Source of the DNA: Winogradskyella ursingii
GTDB taxonomy: Bacteria; Bacteroidota; Bacteroidia; Flavobacteriales; Flavobacteriaceae
Assembly (NCBI RefSeq): GCF_013403975.1
Contig: NZ_JABFDH010000002.1
Location: 743,342-807,341, forward strand
Length of the DNA stretch: 64,000 nucleotides
Direction of reading: 5' to 3'
Each line of letters opens with the position of its first letter. The first letter of the stretch is position 1. Positions 9,201 through 17,309 of the stretch are shown piece after piece. The notes below the pieces were generated by a model that made no database searches, was not told the origin of the DNA, and saw nothing but the letters and a program-made list of their open reading frames with translations. Position numbers and translations under genes: made by a program.

Positions 9201-10928
9201 GATAATTATGACGGTAATATATCATCGAGCATTGTTATAGGAGGTGATTCAGTTAATACATCGAACGCAGGAACTTATATTGTAACCTATAATGTTAGCG
9301 ACGCTGCAGGAAACGCTGCTAATGAAGTGATAAGAACAGTTAATGTAGTGGCAGATACAACACCACCAGTAATTACATTGATAGGAAGTTCTACTATTAA
9401 TTTGAATACGGGCGATACGTATAGCGAACAAGGCGCTACAGCTACAGATAATAATGATGGCAATATTTCTGCAAGTATTGTAATTACTGGAAATGTAAAC
9501 ACCTCAGTAGCTGGTACGTATTTTAGAAATTATAATGTAAGTGATTCAGCTGGAAATTCAGCGAGTCAAGTGGTGAGAACAATAAATGTAACAGATCCTT
9601 CTTCAGGATGTTCTGGTGGAATTTCAACATTTCCATATGCTGAAGGTTTTGAAAACACTTTAGGTGCTTGGACACAATCCAACTCGGATGATATCAATTG
9701 GACGGTTGATGCTAATGGTACACCTTCCAGTGGTACAGGTCCTTCAACGGCATCGCAAGGGTCCTTTTATGTTTATGTTGAAGCCTCAGGAAATAATGTT
9801 GGATATCCGAACAAAAGAGCAATTTTAAACTCGCCATGTTTTAATTTATCTGGATTGAGTGAAGCCACGTTTAGTTTTAAATACCACCAATTCGGTGCTA
9901 CCAATATGGGTAGTATTGACTTAGAAGTTAGTGAAGATAATGGTGCGTCGTGGTCTTCTATTTGGAATAGTACAGGAAATAAAGGTAACTCGTGGCTAAC
10001 GGCAAATGTGAGTTTGGATGCTTATGTTGGAGGAAGTATTCAATTACGTTTCAATAGACTTACAGGTAACACTTGGCAAGCAGATATTGCTATTGACGAT
10101 TTAAGCTTAACGGAAGGAGAGCCACAAGTAACAGGATGTTCTGGCGGAATTTCATCTTTCCCATATGCTCAGGGTTTTGAAAATACATTGGGAGATTGGA
10201 CACAATCCAATGCCGATGATTTAAACTGGACAGTTGATGCTAATGGAACACCATCAAATGGAACAGGACCATCAAGTGCTATTCAGGGCAGCTTCTATAT
10301 TTATGTTGAAGCATCTGGCAATAATACGGGTTATCCAAATAAGAGAGCGATCATCAATTCGCCTTGCTTTGATTTGAGTAGTGTTTCAACGGCAAATTTC
10401 AGCTTCAATTATCATCAATACGGTTCTAGTAATATGGGAACTTTAAATTTGGAAGCAAGTAACGATAATGGTGCTACGTGGACAAGCATTTGGAATAGCT
10501 CTGGCAATCTTGGTAACTCTTGGCAATCGCAAACTGTGAGTTTAGCCTCGTATATTGGTGGTGGCGTTCAGTTGAGATTCAATAGATTAACAGGGGGTAC
10601 TTGGCAAGCAGATATAGCAATAGACAATATTAATCTTACCACAGGAAGCGCGTCTAAAGAAGCTTCTATAGATGAAAATCCAATTGTAAGTGTAGATATC
10701 CAAGATATCAGATTGTATCCAAATCCTGTTAAAGGTGCTTTACTCAATGTAAAAACCCAAATGACGGATTTAAATTATGAAGTCTACAATACCATAGGTC
10801 AAATAGTTTCAAAAGGAAGACTGGAAAACAACACAATCGAGGTGAGCAATCTTGAAGTTGGCGTTTACCAGATAAGGTTCACATCAGAGAATCAATCTAT
10901 TGTAAAGCGTTTTATTAAAGATAAGTAA
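6222..10928 (+). CDS. Secreted reprolysin-like zinc metalloprotease with T9SS sorting domain
   Basis: A 1568-residue exported protein. Domains in order: signal peptide (about 1-20, ending WSQS); propeptide; an M12B-type catalytic domain with zinc site HELGHQFGGNH at 334-344 and Met-turn STIMGYAG near 366; Ig/PKD-like regions to about 640; fibronectin III (about 643-730); GEVED domain (about 738-875, ending GEVEDYTV); three DUF5011-like Ig repeats (about 887-965, 967-1045, 1047-1125); two near-identical MAM/jelly-roll-like domains (about 1129-1303 and 1305-1477); and a type IX secretion C-terminal domain with LYPNPVKG near 1500. It is expected to cross the outer membrane through the T9SS and act on extracellular protein. 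Monocistronic, with a strong terminator downstream. Confidence 0.93.
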   Translation: MKIKLLLLIAFTVTSTVWSQSDRYWDKEITNSSFASKASHKNLTDFHVFNLNTSSLKQQLQNAPQRNNFGGRSIVVITVPNFEGKLERFSIKEASTMHPDLQSRYPDIRSYAGQGIDNPSSVLRFSLSPDGFSAMILAHDGGSTFIEPSSKGAVSHIVFNRKNRINYNDDFECQVTEQINNSLDNSSTLRNADDGILRTYRLAVSTTGEYTQYHGGTKAQALSAINTTMTRVNGIYESDFNVTMVLIANNDDVIYTNANSDPYSNGGFNSQVQSTLTSVIGESNYDVGHLFARASNNGNAGCIGCICVNGQKGSAFTSRTTPEGDPFDVDYVAHELGHQFGGNHTWTFGGNEGSNAQMEPGSGSTIMGYAGITGATDVQPNSDPYFHAVSIEQITNYIKSRSCQTNTNTGNNVPTVNAGSNYTIPRGTAFVLDGSATDADTGDALTYCWEQYDENNASTTNPSVNATSGVAFRSYNPTSDTKRYFPRLQTIKSGATSWQWEAVPNVSRNLNFRLTVRDNQAGGGTNNSDDMIVAVTASAGPFVLNSPNTNVSWNAGSTQTVTWNVAGTTGNGINASNVDIFLSTDGGNTYPISLASGVPNDGAHDIVVPNNQGNQNRIMVRGSNNIFFDISNTNFTIGGQVVCNANVPAGLSASNVATNSATLSWDAVAGATYDLRYREVGTSTWTTTGVTGISTNISGLSSLTQYEAQVRSKCSGGANSNYSNSVNFTTTDVQLNYCDSASTNVNDEFISRVQLNTIDNSSGAQFYSDFTSISTTLTKESQYTITVTPTWNGTVYNESYAVWIDYNRDGDFTDAGEQVFTQGNTQATSVSGSFTIPSGAVENSTRMRVAMKYNAAPTPCETFQYGEVEDYTVIIEGSGPDTEVPVITLNGSSNIDLELGETYTELGATATDNIDGNLTASIVVGGDTVDTNTANTYVVTYNVSDAAGNAATEVVRTVTVNPDSTIPIITLIGASTINLNVGDSYNEQGATANDNYDGNISSSIVIGGDSVNTSNAGTYIVTYNVSDAAGNAANEVIRTVNVVADTTPPVITLIGSSTINLNTGDTYSEQGATATDNNDGNISASIVITGNVNTSVAGTYFRNYNVSDSAGNSASQVVRTINVTDPSSGCSGGISTFPYAEGFENTLGAWTQSNSDDINWTVDANGTPSSGTGPSTASQGSFYVYVEASGNNVGYPNKRAILNSPCFNLSGLSEATFSFKYHQFGATNMGSIDLEVSEDNGASWSSIWNSTGNKGNSWLTANVSLDAYVGGSIQLRFNRLTGNTWQADIAIDDLSLTEGEPQVTGCSGGISSFPYAQGFENTLGDWTQSNADDLNWTVDANGTPSNGTGPSSAIQGSFYIYVEASGNNTGYPNKRAIINSPCFDLSSVSTANFSFNYHQYGSSNMGTLNLEASNDNGATWTSIWNSSGNLGNSWQSQTVSLASYIGGGVQLRFNRLTGGTWQADIAIDNINLTTGSASKEASIDENPIVSVDIQDIRLYPNPVKGALLNVKTQMTDLNYEVYNTIGQIVSKGRLENNTIEVSNLEVGVYQIRFTSENQSIVKRFIKDK

Positions 10929-10954
10929 TAGTAAACTTAACCAACCAAAATGAA

Positions 10955-10987
10955 AAGAAGTTCGATTATTCGAGCTTCTTTTTTTTT
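10955..10987 (+). terminator. Intrinsic terminator after the metalloprotease gene
   Basis: The stem is AAGAAGTTCGA / TCGAGCTTCTT (11 pairs including one G-T) with a TTAT loop, followed by a T run. It abuts the end of the converging exonuclease gene. Confidence 0.85.
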
Positions 10988-11699
10988 AAATATGTTTGAT
11001 TTCGTTTTCATGAAGCAACTCATCACCACGCAATCTTAGAAAAATCTGCGCCACGGCAATAGTATCCTTTTCGCAATAAGTAATAATGCGATCAATATCA
11101 TTATCTTCATAAAACACCCGATACACTTCGCTACCATCAATATCATCTTTTGGGGAAGGAATGCCGAGAACGTTGGTTAATAATTTTAGAGAGGTATAGG
11201 TTTTATAATCACCAAATTTCCACAGTTCCAAAGTATCAAGATGTGGGACTTCCCATGGCTTTTTACCGAAAAGATTTAATTTATATGGCAATTCTATATT
11301 ATGAATAATCATGCGCCTAGCTATATAAGGAAAATCAAATTCTTTACCATTATGCGCACAAAGCAGATGCTTATTTTGACTAAAATGCGATATTATGAGG
11401 TTTTTAAAATCCTTTAAAATCTTGATTTCATCTCCATGAAAAGAAGTCACTCTTAATGTTCTTATATCGCCCTCCATCTTAAAATACCCAACTGAAATAC
11501 AAATAATTTTCCCAAACTCGGCCCAGATACCAGCTCTGTCATAAAACTCTTTAGCGTTGAAGTCTTCTTTTCGTTGGTATTTGGATTTTGCATCCCAAAG
11601 GTCTTGTTTGGTTTTATCTAAATCTGAAAACTTTTCCGTTTCTGGTACTGTTTCAATATCAAGAAATAGGATGTTTTCGAGGTTGATTTTGTTAATCAT
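10986..11699 (-). CDS. 3'-5' exonuclease, PolB-exonuclease-like (DEDD family)
   Basis: A 237-residue protein of the RNase H-fold DEDD exonuclease group related to the proofreading domain of DNA polymerase B. Exo I is FLDIETVPE near the N-terminus (catalytic Asp and Glu), an Exo II-like CAHNGKEFDFPYIARR lies near the middle, and Exo III-like residues lie in YCEKDTIAVAQIFLRL near the C-terminus. It occurs as a stand-alone gene, and the substrate (DNA repair or RNA processing) is not known for this stand-alone group. It ends against the metalloprotease terminator and is read in the opposite direction. Confidence 0.85.
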   Translation of the reverse strand: MINKINLENILFLDIETVPETEKFSDLDKTKQDLWDAKSKYQRKEDFNAKEFYDRAGIWAEFGKIICISVGYFKMEGDIRTLRVTSFHGDEIKILKDFKNLIISHFSQNKHLLCAHNGKEFDFPYIARRMIIHNIELPYKLNLFGKKPWEVPHLDTLELWKFGDYKTYTSLKLLTNVLGIPSPKDDIDGSEVYRVFYEDNDIDRIITYCEKDTIAVAQIFLRLRGDELLHENEIKHI

Positions 11700-11749
11700 G
11701 CTTTACAGTTCTTATACAATTAAATGCTTTTAAAAATCCTTCTAATCGT

Positions 11750-12904
11750 TTACTTTTTACCCATCATCTCATAAGCCTCATCAATAAAAGTATAAAAATC
11801 TGGCGAATGTCCATCTCCTTCGGTTTTTGTAATAGTGTGCCCAAGTCTAACCACAATTAAGTCGTCATCAGGAATCACAATCACCAATTGTCCTAAATGT
11901 CCTCGCATATAAAAAATGTCTTTATTTCTGTGATTAGCTAACCACCAGCCATAGCCATAAAGATCTGTGGAGCTAAAACGAGGTTTTACAGATTTAGCTA
12001 CAAAAGAAGAATCTAAAACTTGCTTGCCGTTCCACTTGCCGTGGTCTTTAAATAGCTTACCGTAACGTGCAAAATCCTTGGCGTTACTTGCTATACAACA
12101 ATAAGCTTTTACTAAATCATGATCTTCGCTATCTACTTGCCAAAAGGCTTCATTTTCTGCTCCCAATGGTTTCCAAAAACTTTCCTCTAAATAATCATAC
12201 ATTTTTTTTCCTGTTGCTTTTTCAATCACCATTGCCAACATTTGTGTATCTCCACTAGCATATTTAAAGCTTTGACCAGGTTCTGTTGCCATTTTTAGCC
12301 CATTTATTACTTTAGATAAATCGTCATCAAAATAAGCTCTTGTAGTAATTGATAAAGGTGAGTAGTAGGCTTCGTCCCAATTGGTGCCAGAACTCATACT
12401 AGATAAATCACCAACAGTCATTTTTGAGGCTTTACCTTCACAAAATGCTGGTAGAAAATCACAAACTGGTTGATCTAAACTTTTAATATAACCTTGTTGA
12501 ATCGCCATCTGCATCAATCCAGACACATAACTTTTGGCCATTGAAAAACTGTTGGATTTAGAATCTTCATCAAACCCATTGTAATAATTTTCGAACCAAA
12601 TACTATCGTTTTTAATGATGACGTAGGCTATTGTGCCAGAAGCATTATTTAGTTCTTTTAATGTTTGGGTTTCTTCAGCTGAATTATATTCGGCATGGTT
12701 TGGCCAAGGCTGTGGGTTGTTACTAGCCTCAATCACCCGATTATCAAATTGTTTGTAATCTTCCAAATAAGCAGTAGAATGTCCTTTTAGATAAATGGTG
12801 CGTACGGCTTTCAGTAGGTAATCAGTATCTGTGATATACAGTACAGCTATTACCAAAGCGAAGAAAATTACCAAGAACGTGAGTAGTTTTTTTAAAAATT
12901 TCAT
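11750..12904 (-). CDS. Class C beta-lactamase-like serine hydrolase, membrane-anchored
   Basis: 384 residues with an N-terminal transmembrane anchor (about 6-24), followed by a serine beta-lactamase/DD-peptidase fold. The nucleophile motif SMAK is at 121-124, with a YxS motif (YASGDTQ) further on and a third-motif equivalent HLGQL near residue 340. Family members include esterases and D-aminopeptidases as well as beta-lactamases, and chromosomal flavobacterial copies of this type are usually of unknown substrate. I would not infer antibiotic resistance. It sits 45 bp downstream of the next gene to the right on the same strand. Confidence 0.85.
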   Translation of the reverse strand: MKFLKKLLTFLVIFFALVIAVLYITDTDYLLKAVRTIYLKGHSTAYLEDYKQFDNRVIEASNNPQPWPNHAEYNSAEETQTLKELNNASGTIAYVIIKNDSIWFENYYNGFDEDSKSNSFSMAKSYVSGLMQMAIQQGYIKSLDQPVCDFLPAFCEGKASKMTVGDLSSMSSGTNWDEAYYSPLSITTRAYFDDDLSKVINGLKMATEPGQSFKYASGDTQMLAMVIEKATGKKMYDYLEESFWKPLGAENEAFWQVDSEDHDLVKAYCCIASNAKDFARYGKLFKDHGKWNGKQVLDSSFVAKSVKPRFSSTDLYGYGWWLANHRNKDIFYMRGHLGQLVIVIPDDDLIVVRLGHTITKTEGDGHSPDFYTFIDEAYEMMGKK

Positions 12905-12949
12905 TTAGTGTTTTTGTTGAATTAAATATAGATAAATTTTAGCGCTTGT

Positions 12950-13594
12950 CTAATACGCCTTTAGAGCTTTAGATTGGTTTAGTCTCAGTCTCATCTCCAT
13001 AACTTCAAAAATTAATTTGATTATTAAAAAAGGAATAACTGCAATTAAGGTACTATAAATACCCAGATCCAAACGGAAACTTCCCAGCTTTCCGTTAAAT
13101 AGAGCCCAGATAAAAACGCCTAAAACAATAGAGAGGTGCAAGGTTATTATTCCTTTAGAAAGTATATGGTGAGGAGGTAATTGTATTGTAATGTCATCAG
13201 AATAAAACAGATAAATTTCACGGATTAAAAAAGATAGCACAGTAAGGTTAAAAATAGGATTCTGAAACATAAGAATCTCAAAATCACTAAGTATGGCGTC
13301 TTCGGTTTTCCAATCTAAAATAAAACCAAAGAAAACAACGATAAAGACTAAATAAACACAAAGCATAAAGAATCGACTTCTGATTAGTCGATTGTAAAGT
13401 GAAGGATAGGCAATACGTTTTCGTTTGTAAAGAAATTTTATAAAATCAAAAATGGTTTTAAACATTTCATCCATCCAAAATAGATATAACACATAAAATA
13501 TAGTAATCTGTTTAGAGTTTATTGCAACCAGGGTAAGGATACTCAATGCAATCAGAGACATGGTTTCAGCGAGAATATATCTCTTAACTTTCAT
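12950..13594 (-). CDS. Multi-pass membrane protein of unknown function
   Basis: The frame can start at 13636, but the ATG at 13594 (MKVKRYILAE) begins 13 bp after the ogt stop and avoids overlap, so I prefer it. About 214 residues with five or six hydrophobic segments and a basic loop (FKTIFDFIKFLYKRKRIAYP) after the second. There are no catalytic motifs that I recognise. It resembles uncharacterised inner-membrane proteins of flavobacteria, with tight spacing to the methyltransferase gene ahead of it, so the two are probably co-transcribed. Confidence 0.7.
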   Translation of the reverse strand: MKVKRYILAETMSLIALSILTLVAINSKQITIFYVLYLFWMDEMFKTIFDFIKFLYKRKRIAYPSLYNRLIRSRFFMLCVYLVFIVVFFGFILDWKTEDAILSDFEILMFQNPIFNLTVLSFLIREIYLFYSDDITIQLPPHHILSKGIITLHLSIVLGVFIWALFNGKLGSFRLDLGIYSTLIAVIPFLIIKLIFEVMEMRLRLNQSKALKAY

Positions 13595-13607
13595 AATCAA
13601 ATTTAAA

Positions 13608-14081
13608 TTAAAAAAGTATTTGTTGTTTGGAGCCACTTTCGTGATTGATCAACCACTGTTTTCTGTGCAGTCCGCCAGCGTATCCAGTTAAGCTTCCATC
13701 ACTGCCAATAACTCTATGGCAAGGTACTATAATCCAAAGAGGATTTTTACCATTTGCACTCGCCACTGCTCTAATTGCCTTAACATCTCCAAGCTGTTGG
13801 GATAACTCTAAATATGAAACAGTTTTCCCAAAAGGAATCGTTTTTAATTGTTTCCAAACTTTATTTTGAAAATCAGTGCCTTTAGGATTTAATTTTAAGT
13901 CGAAAGATTTTAACTCATTCTGAAAATATGCATTGAGTTGAAAAACACAATTTTGAAGCGATTTCGGAATTGATTCAGATAGTTGTTGTTTTGTATTTAA
14001 TATAGAAACCGACGAAATGCCATTTTCGTCCCCAATAATTTGAGCGTTACCAAGCGGAGTATCGATAGTACAGATTGGCAT
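13608..14081 (-). CDS. ogt: Methylated-DNA--[protein]-cysteine S-methyltransferase
   Basis: This suicide repair protein transfers alkyl groups from O6-alkylguanine to its own cysteine. It has 157 residues with the universal IVPCHRV active-site motif, acceptor Cys121. The DNA-recognition helix region is VSYLELSQQLGDVKAIRAVASANGKNP, with the arginine finger in KAIRAVASA, and the GYAGGLHRKQWLI C-terminus is also conserved. The length fits the Ogt-type single-domain family. Its start codon overlaps the stop of the upstream CBS gene by one base (TAATG on the minus strand), indicating translational coupling. Confidence 0.95.
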   Translation of the reverse strand: MPICTIDTPLGNAQIIGDENGISSVSILNTKQQLSESIPKSLQNCVFQLNAYFQNELKSFDLKLNPKGTDFQNKVWKQLKTIPFGKTVSYLELSQQLGDVKAIRAVASANGKNPLWIIVPCHRVIGSDGSLTGYAGGLHRKQWLINHESGSKQQILF

Positions 14082-15211
14082 TATTCTACAGGGCTATCTT
14101 CTTCATCTCCGTCATCAATCAAGCCCAGACGCTTTGCGCGCAACTCCCAACTGCGTCTTGCCAACAGTTGAAGGTCAGAGACATTATCGCTTTCATCCAT
14201 AATTTCCATTCCGAGCAAAGTTTCAATTACATCTTCCATAGTTACCAATCCGCTTACAGAACCATATTCATCCACAACCAAAGCCATGTGATTTCGACTT
14301 TCTACCAGTTGTTCAAATAATTTTGGGATTGGAATCGTTCGGTTAACTATGATGATGCTTCGTTTAATGTCTGACAATAATTTGTCTCCATTGCCAAGTC
14401 CCATTTCCTTAAACACCTCGTCCTTTAAAACTAAGCCAGTAATATTGTCTGCATTTGTTGTGTAAACAGGAATTCGTGAAAAACGGATATTTGAATTTAC
14501 TTCAAAAAAATCACGAACCGACATGTTTTCGTCTTCGGCTTTCATCACCGTTCTTGGAGTCATGATATCTTTTGCGAGGACCTCCTTGAAATTTAAAAGG
14601 TTCTTTATGACTTTGCTTTCGCTTTCTTCAAAAACACCTTCTTCATGAGCAATTTCTGCCATAGCTGAAAAACTTTCGCGTGTTAAAATACTGCCATGGC
14701 CCTTGCCACCAATAAGTTTGGTAGTGAGCTGAAGCAACCAAAGAATACCTGTATATTTCAAAGGAAAAATTAAAATATTTAAGGCCTTAGATGTAAAATT
14801 CGCTAAGCTTTTCCAATAAGTAGCGCCAATTGTTTTTGGGATGATTTCCGAAGCAACAAGAATTAGAATAGTCATTACAGTTGACACCAATCCCACCATA
14901 ACATCTACAGTAAAATCAATACCAAGAAAAGTACTTTGCTCACTTCCATAAAGTTCCGCATAAGCTACTTTTGCCTGAACACCTACTAAAATTGCACCGA
15001 CTGTATGAGCAACGGTGTTAAGTGTTAATATCGCGATTAATGGTCTATCGACGTCCTTTTTTAAAGCCTCTAAATTTTTGGCGTAAGATTTGCCTTCTTT
15101 CTTTTTAAGATTAATAAACGTCGGAGTTATGCTAAGCAGCACAGCTTCTAATATGGAACATAAAAACGAAAAGAAAATAGAAATGACTGCGTAGAATATG
15201 AGTAAGCCCAT
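14081..15211 (-). CDS. CNNM/CBS-domain membrane protein (hemolysin C/CorC-like family)
   Basis: 376 residues. An N-terminal DUF21/CNNM transmembrane domain of three or four helices (about 1-165) is followed by a pair of cytoplasmic CBS domains (about 195-330; MTPRTVMKAEDENMSV... and ...MALVVDEYGSVSGLVTMEDVIETLLG). Relatives include magnesium/cobalt efflux proteins and GldE. It lacks an obvious C-terminal CorC_HlyC transporter-associated domain, which makes it shorter than GldE-type proteins. Adenine-nucleotide regulated cation (probably Mg2+) transport is the best guess. First gene of a unit continuing with ogt and the membrane protein. Confidence 0.88.
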   Translation of the reverse strand: MGLLIFYAVISIFFSFLCSILEAVLLSITPTFINLKKKEGKSYAKNLEALKKDVDRPLIAILTLNTVAHTVGAILVGVQAKVAYAELYGSEQSTFLGIDFTVDVMVGLVSTVMTILILVASEIIPKTIGATYWKSLANFTSKALNILIFPLKYTGILWLLQLTTKLIGGKGHGSILTRESFSAMAEIAHEEGVFEESESKVIKNLLNFKEVLAKDIMTPRTVMKAEDENMSVRDFFEVNSNIRFSRIPVYTTNADNITGLVLKDEVFKEMGLGNGDKLLSDIKRSIIIVNRTIPIPKLFEQLVESRNHMALVVDEYGSVSGLVTMEDVIETLLGMEIMDESDNVSDLQLLARRSWELRAKRLGLIDDGDEEDSPVE

Positions 15212-15404
15212 TAAATGTGTTTGGTTTTAGTGTTACGAAGTTACGAAATGAATAATGATTTAAAACAAGCAAATTGAAACTGAATTGCCAATTTGTATAA
15301 TAATTGAAAAATTAAATACGACAATTAGGGTTTTTCTTAAACTTTTGCCAAAAATGAATTTTTTCAGGTTCTTAAAGTTTTTTAAAAAATTAGTTCTTGC
15401 TTTT

Positions 15405-16283
15405 TCATTTTGTTTCTAACAACTTTTTCATATTTGAAACCACTTTTTCAAATCGCGTTATATCTTTCTCTAATACCTCCCTGATTTCAGCTTTCATCAC
15501 AACCATTTCTTTATAGGCAGAAATCACATTATGTGCAAGTAAACTCACATTATTGGCACTTTGATTTTCGGTTACAAAAGGCACTATTTCTTTAGACAAA
15601 TTTTGGATTTTATTTACGATCAAATCATTTCTTTGATTGATATTTTGTGGCTTGTCTTGAATAGTGGATTTATATTCAGACAGCTCTTTATTTAAGCTAT
15701 CTAACCAATTTGAGTAAAATTTTTTGTACGCATCATTTTCATTCTCTGCTTTGTTTGTTGAAAAACATGTGTTGGATCGAAGGAGACGCCATTTTGAAAA
15801 AGTGCTATTTAGTTGATGATAATTTGTTCTAAAATAATTGATTTCCTTTGAGATATACGAATGATAATCTCCAAAGAAGTTAGAGTCTATGAGTAGTTGC
15901 TTAAAGCTTGAAAGCTTATCTTCTTTTGAGTCCACATAGAACCTATTTAGATGCACTAAATTTATTTTTTTAAGAAATTTATCGTTAAGTGACGCAGAGA
16001 GAACGGGATTAACAAAGTTATCCAAGTTGAGAGAATATTTAAATTCCTTTAGGTCAGTAATGGCCTCTTCCAAAGACTCAATGAGTTCGGGCAATGAGGC
16101 TTGAAAAAAACCAAACGCATCTTTTGCATTATCATTGCGCTGTTTTCTATATAGATAGAAACCTATTAAGACGCCAAAAACTGCCAAAAGCACAGCAATA
16201 CTGTCAATGAGTATAGACCATTGATTTGGATCCATGCTCCACTCTTCGAAAATGAAATAGTATTTTTCAGAATTTTGGCTCAT
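15405..16283 (-). CDS. Hypothetical single-pass membrane protein with long helical cytoplasmic region
   Basis: 292 residues that I cannot assign to a family. One transmembrane segment near residues 22-44 (WSILIDSIAVLLAVFGVLIG) is followed by a basic stop (YRKQRND) and a long, mostly helical, Lys/Glu/Asn-rich region without known motifs. The ATG for Met17 (MDPNQW) is an alternative start closer to the membrane segment. The gene stands alone, with about 190-200 bp of gene-free sequence on each side, in a region otherwise made of core genes. It may be a late acquisition, but nothing visible proves that. Confidence 0.6.
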   Translation of the reverse strand: MSQNSEKYYFIFEEWSMDPNQWSILIDSIAVLLAVFGVLIGFYLYRKQRNDNAKDAFGFFQASLPELIESLEEAITDLKEFKYSLNLDNFVNPVLSASLNDKFLKKINLVHLNRFYVDSKEDKLSSFKQLLIDSNFFGDYHSYISKEINYFRTNYHQLNSTFSKWRLLRSNTCFSTNKAENENDAYKKFYSNWLDSLNKELSEYKSTIQDKPQNINQRNDLIVNKIQNLSKEIVPFVTENQSANNVSLLAHNVISAYKEMVVMKAEIREVLEKDITRFEKVVSNMKKLLETK

Positions 16284-16489
16284 TTATAAATTTAAGGAAA
16301 TTCTTATTGTAATGTTAAGCTTTAATAAAGAGAAAATTGTCCACAGGCAACCTTTTAATAAAAATGAATGTCTATTATAATTGTATGGCTAAATTCTTTT
16401 GTTCTTAAAATGTTACAAAGGCAAAAGTGAAACGTCGTTATAAAAACCAACTATTCATTAAAGCATTTACTGCTTAACTATTACTAAAC

Positions 16490-17302
16490 ATGAAAAACAA
16501 GCTTACCAACCCAATTGTTATAACCATTATTTTTTTACTCGGCCTTTTTGGCTTCAATTATTTTAAACCAGAGCTAATTGATTATTTAAAAGATCAAGGC
16601 TTTGAATTTGCAAAAAGAAAACATTTAGTAACCATTATTTTTAATACGTTTTACACGTTAATTTCTTTCTATTTCATTAAAAAATATAAGCTGATTGACT
16701 TGGCGGGATTGGGTAAACGTTTTAAATTAAAAAATTGGTTATTGCTCATTTTCCCACTGTATATTGCTCTGATAAATTATACGAGCTTAGAAGACATTCC
16801 TTATAATACCATATCAGGTTTAGATTATATTCTGTTCTTTCTTTGGGCCTTGTCCGTTGGTTTTTCAGAAGAGTTTATGCTGCGTGGTTTTATACAATCT
16901 TTGTTCTTAAAACATTACGGATTCAGCAAAAAAGGCATATATTATTCTGTTATTGGAGCTGCACTGATTTTTGGTTTGTTGCATCTATTAAAATTTGATA
17001 AAGGTTTATATGGCGAAATAACGCAAGTTTTATTCGCAACTTTTATTGGGACAATGTTTGGCGCTATTTTATTGCGCACCAATAAACTTTGGCCATTAAT
17101 TTTAATACACGCTATAATTGATATTTTTGGCAATCTTGATATTTTTAAAACGGCAAATGAAGTCTCAGAAGAATTGACAATAGAGGCTGAATTAACTAAC
17201 AGCATCGTAATTACCTTAGTCGTTTTACCTTGTTTTATTTATGGATTAATTCTGTTGAGAAAAGTAAAGGTTGAACAAGTTGTTTCTAAAATAAGTGAGT
17301 AA
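16490..17302 (+). CDS. CPBP family intramembrane metalloprotease
   Basis: 270 residues with about seven hydrophobic segments. The ABI/CPBP motifs are present: the Glu pair EEFMLRG (E127-E128 with the Arg), a histidine in LLHLLKF, and the third motif HAIIDIFGN near residue 205. The eukaryotic homologue Rce1 cleaves prenylated proteins; bacterial members process peptides or protect against self-made bacteriocins. No bacteriocin gene is visible nearby. It is a single gene on the plus strand ending 7 bp before the end of hemB, which converges on it. Confidence 0.88.
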   Translation: MKNKLTNPIVITIIFLLGLFGFNYFKPELIDYLKDQGFEFAKRKHLVTIIFNTFYTLISFYFIKKYKLIDLAGLGKRFKLKNWLLLIFPLYIALINYTSLEDIPYNTISGLDYILFFLWALSVGFSEEFMLRGFIQSLFLKHYGFSKKGIYYSVIGAALIFGLLHLLKFDKGLYGEITQVLFATFIGTMFGAILLRTNKLWPLILIHAIIDIFGNLDIFKTANEVSEELTIEAELTNSIVITLVVLPCFIYGLILLRKVKVEQVVSKISE

Positions 17303-17309
17303 ATTAATA

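Noticed and set aside
9249..9502. Two overlapping minus-strand ORFs inside the metalloprotease
   Set aside because: They arise from the complement of the DUF5011-like repeats, and the plus-strand protein is intact.
12067..12258. 63-residue ORF on the plus strand
   Set aside because: It lies wholly within the serine hydrolase gene on the other strand and has no motif, signal or regulatory context.
11750..12904. Antibiotic-resistance beta-lactamase
   Set aside because: It has the fold and SxxK motif, but the wider family is mostly esterases and peptidases, and nothing here points to mobile resistance.
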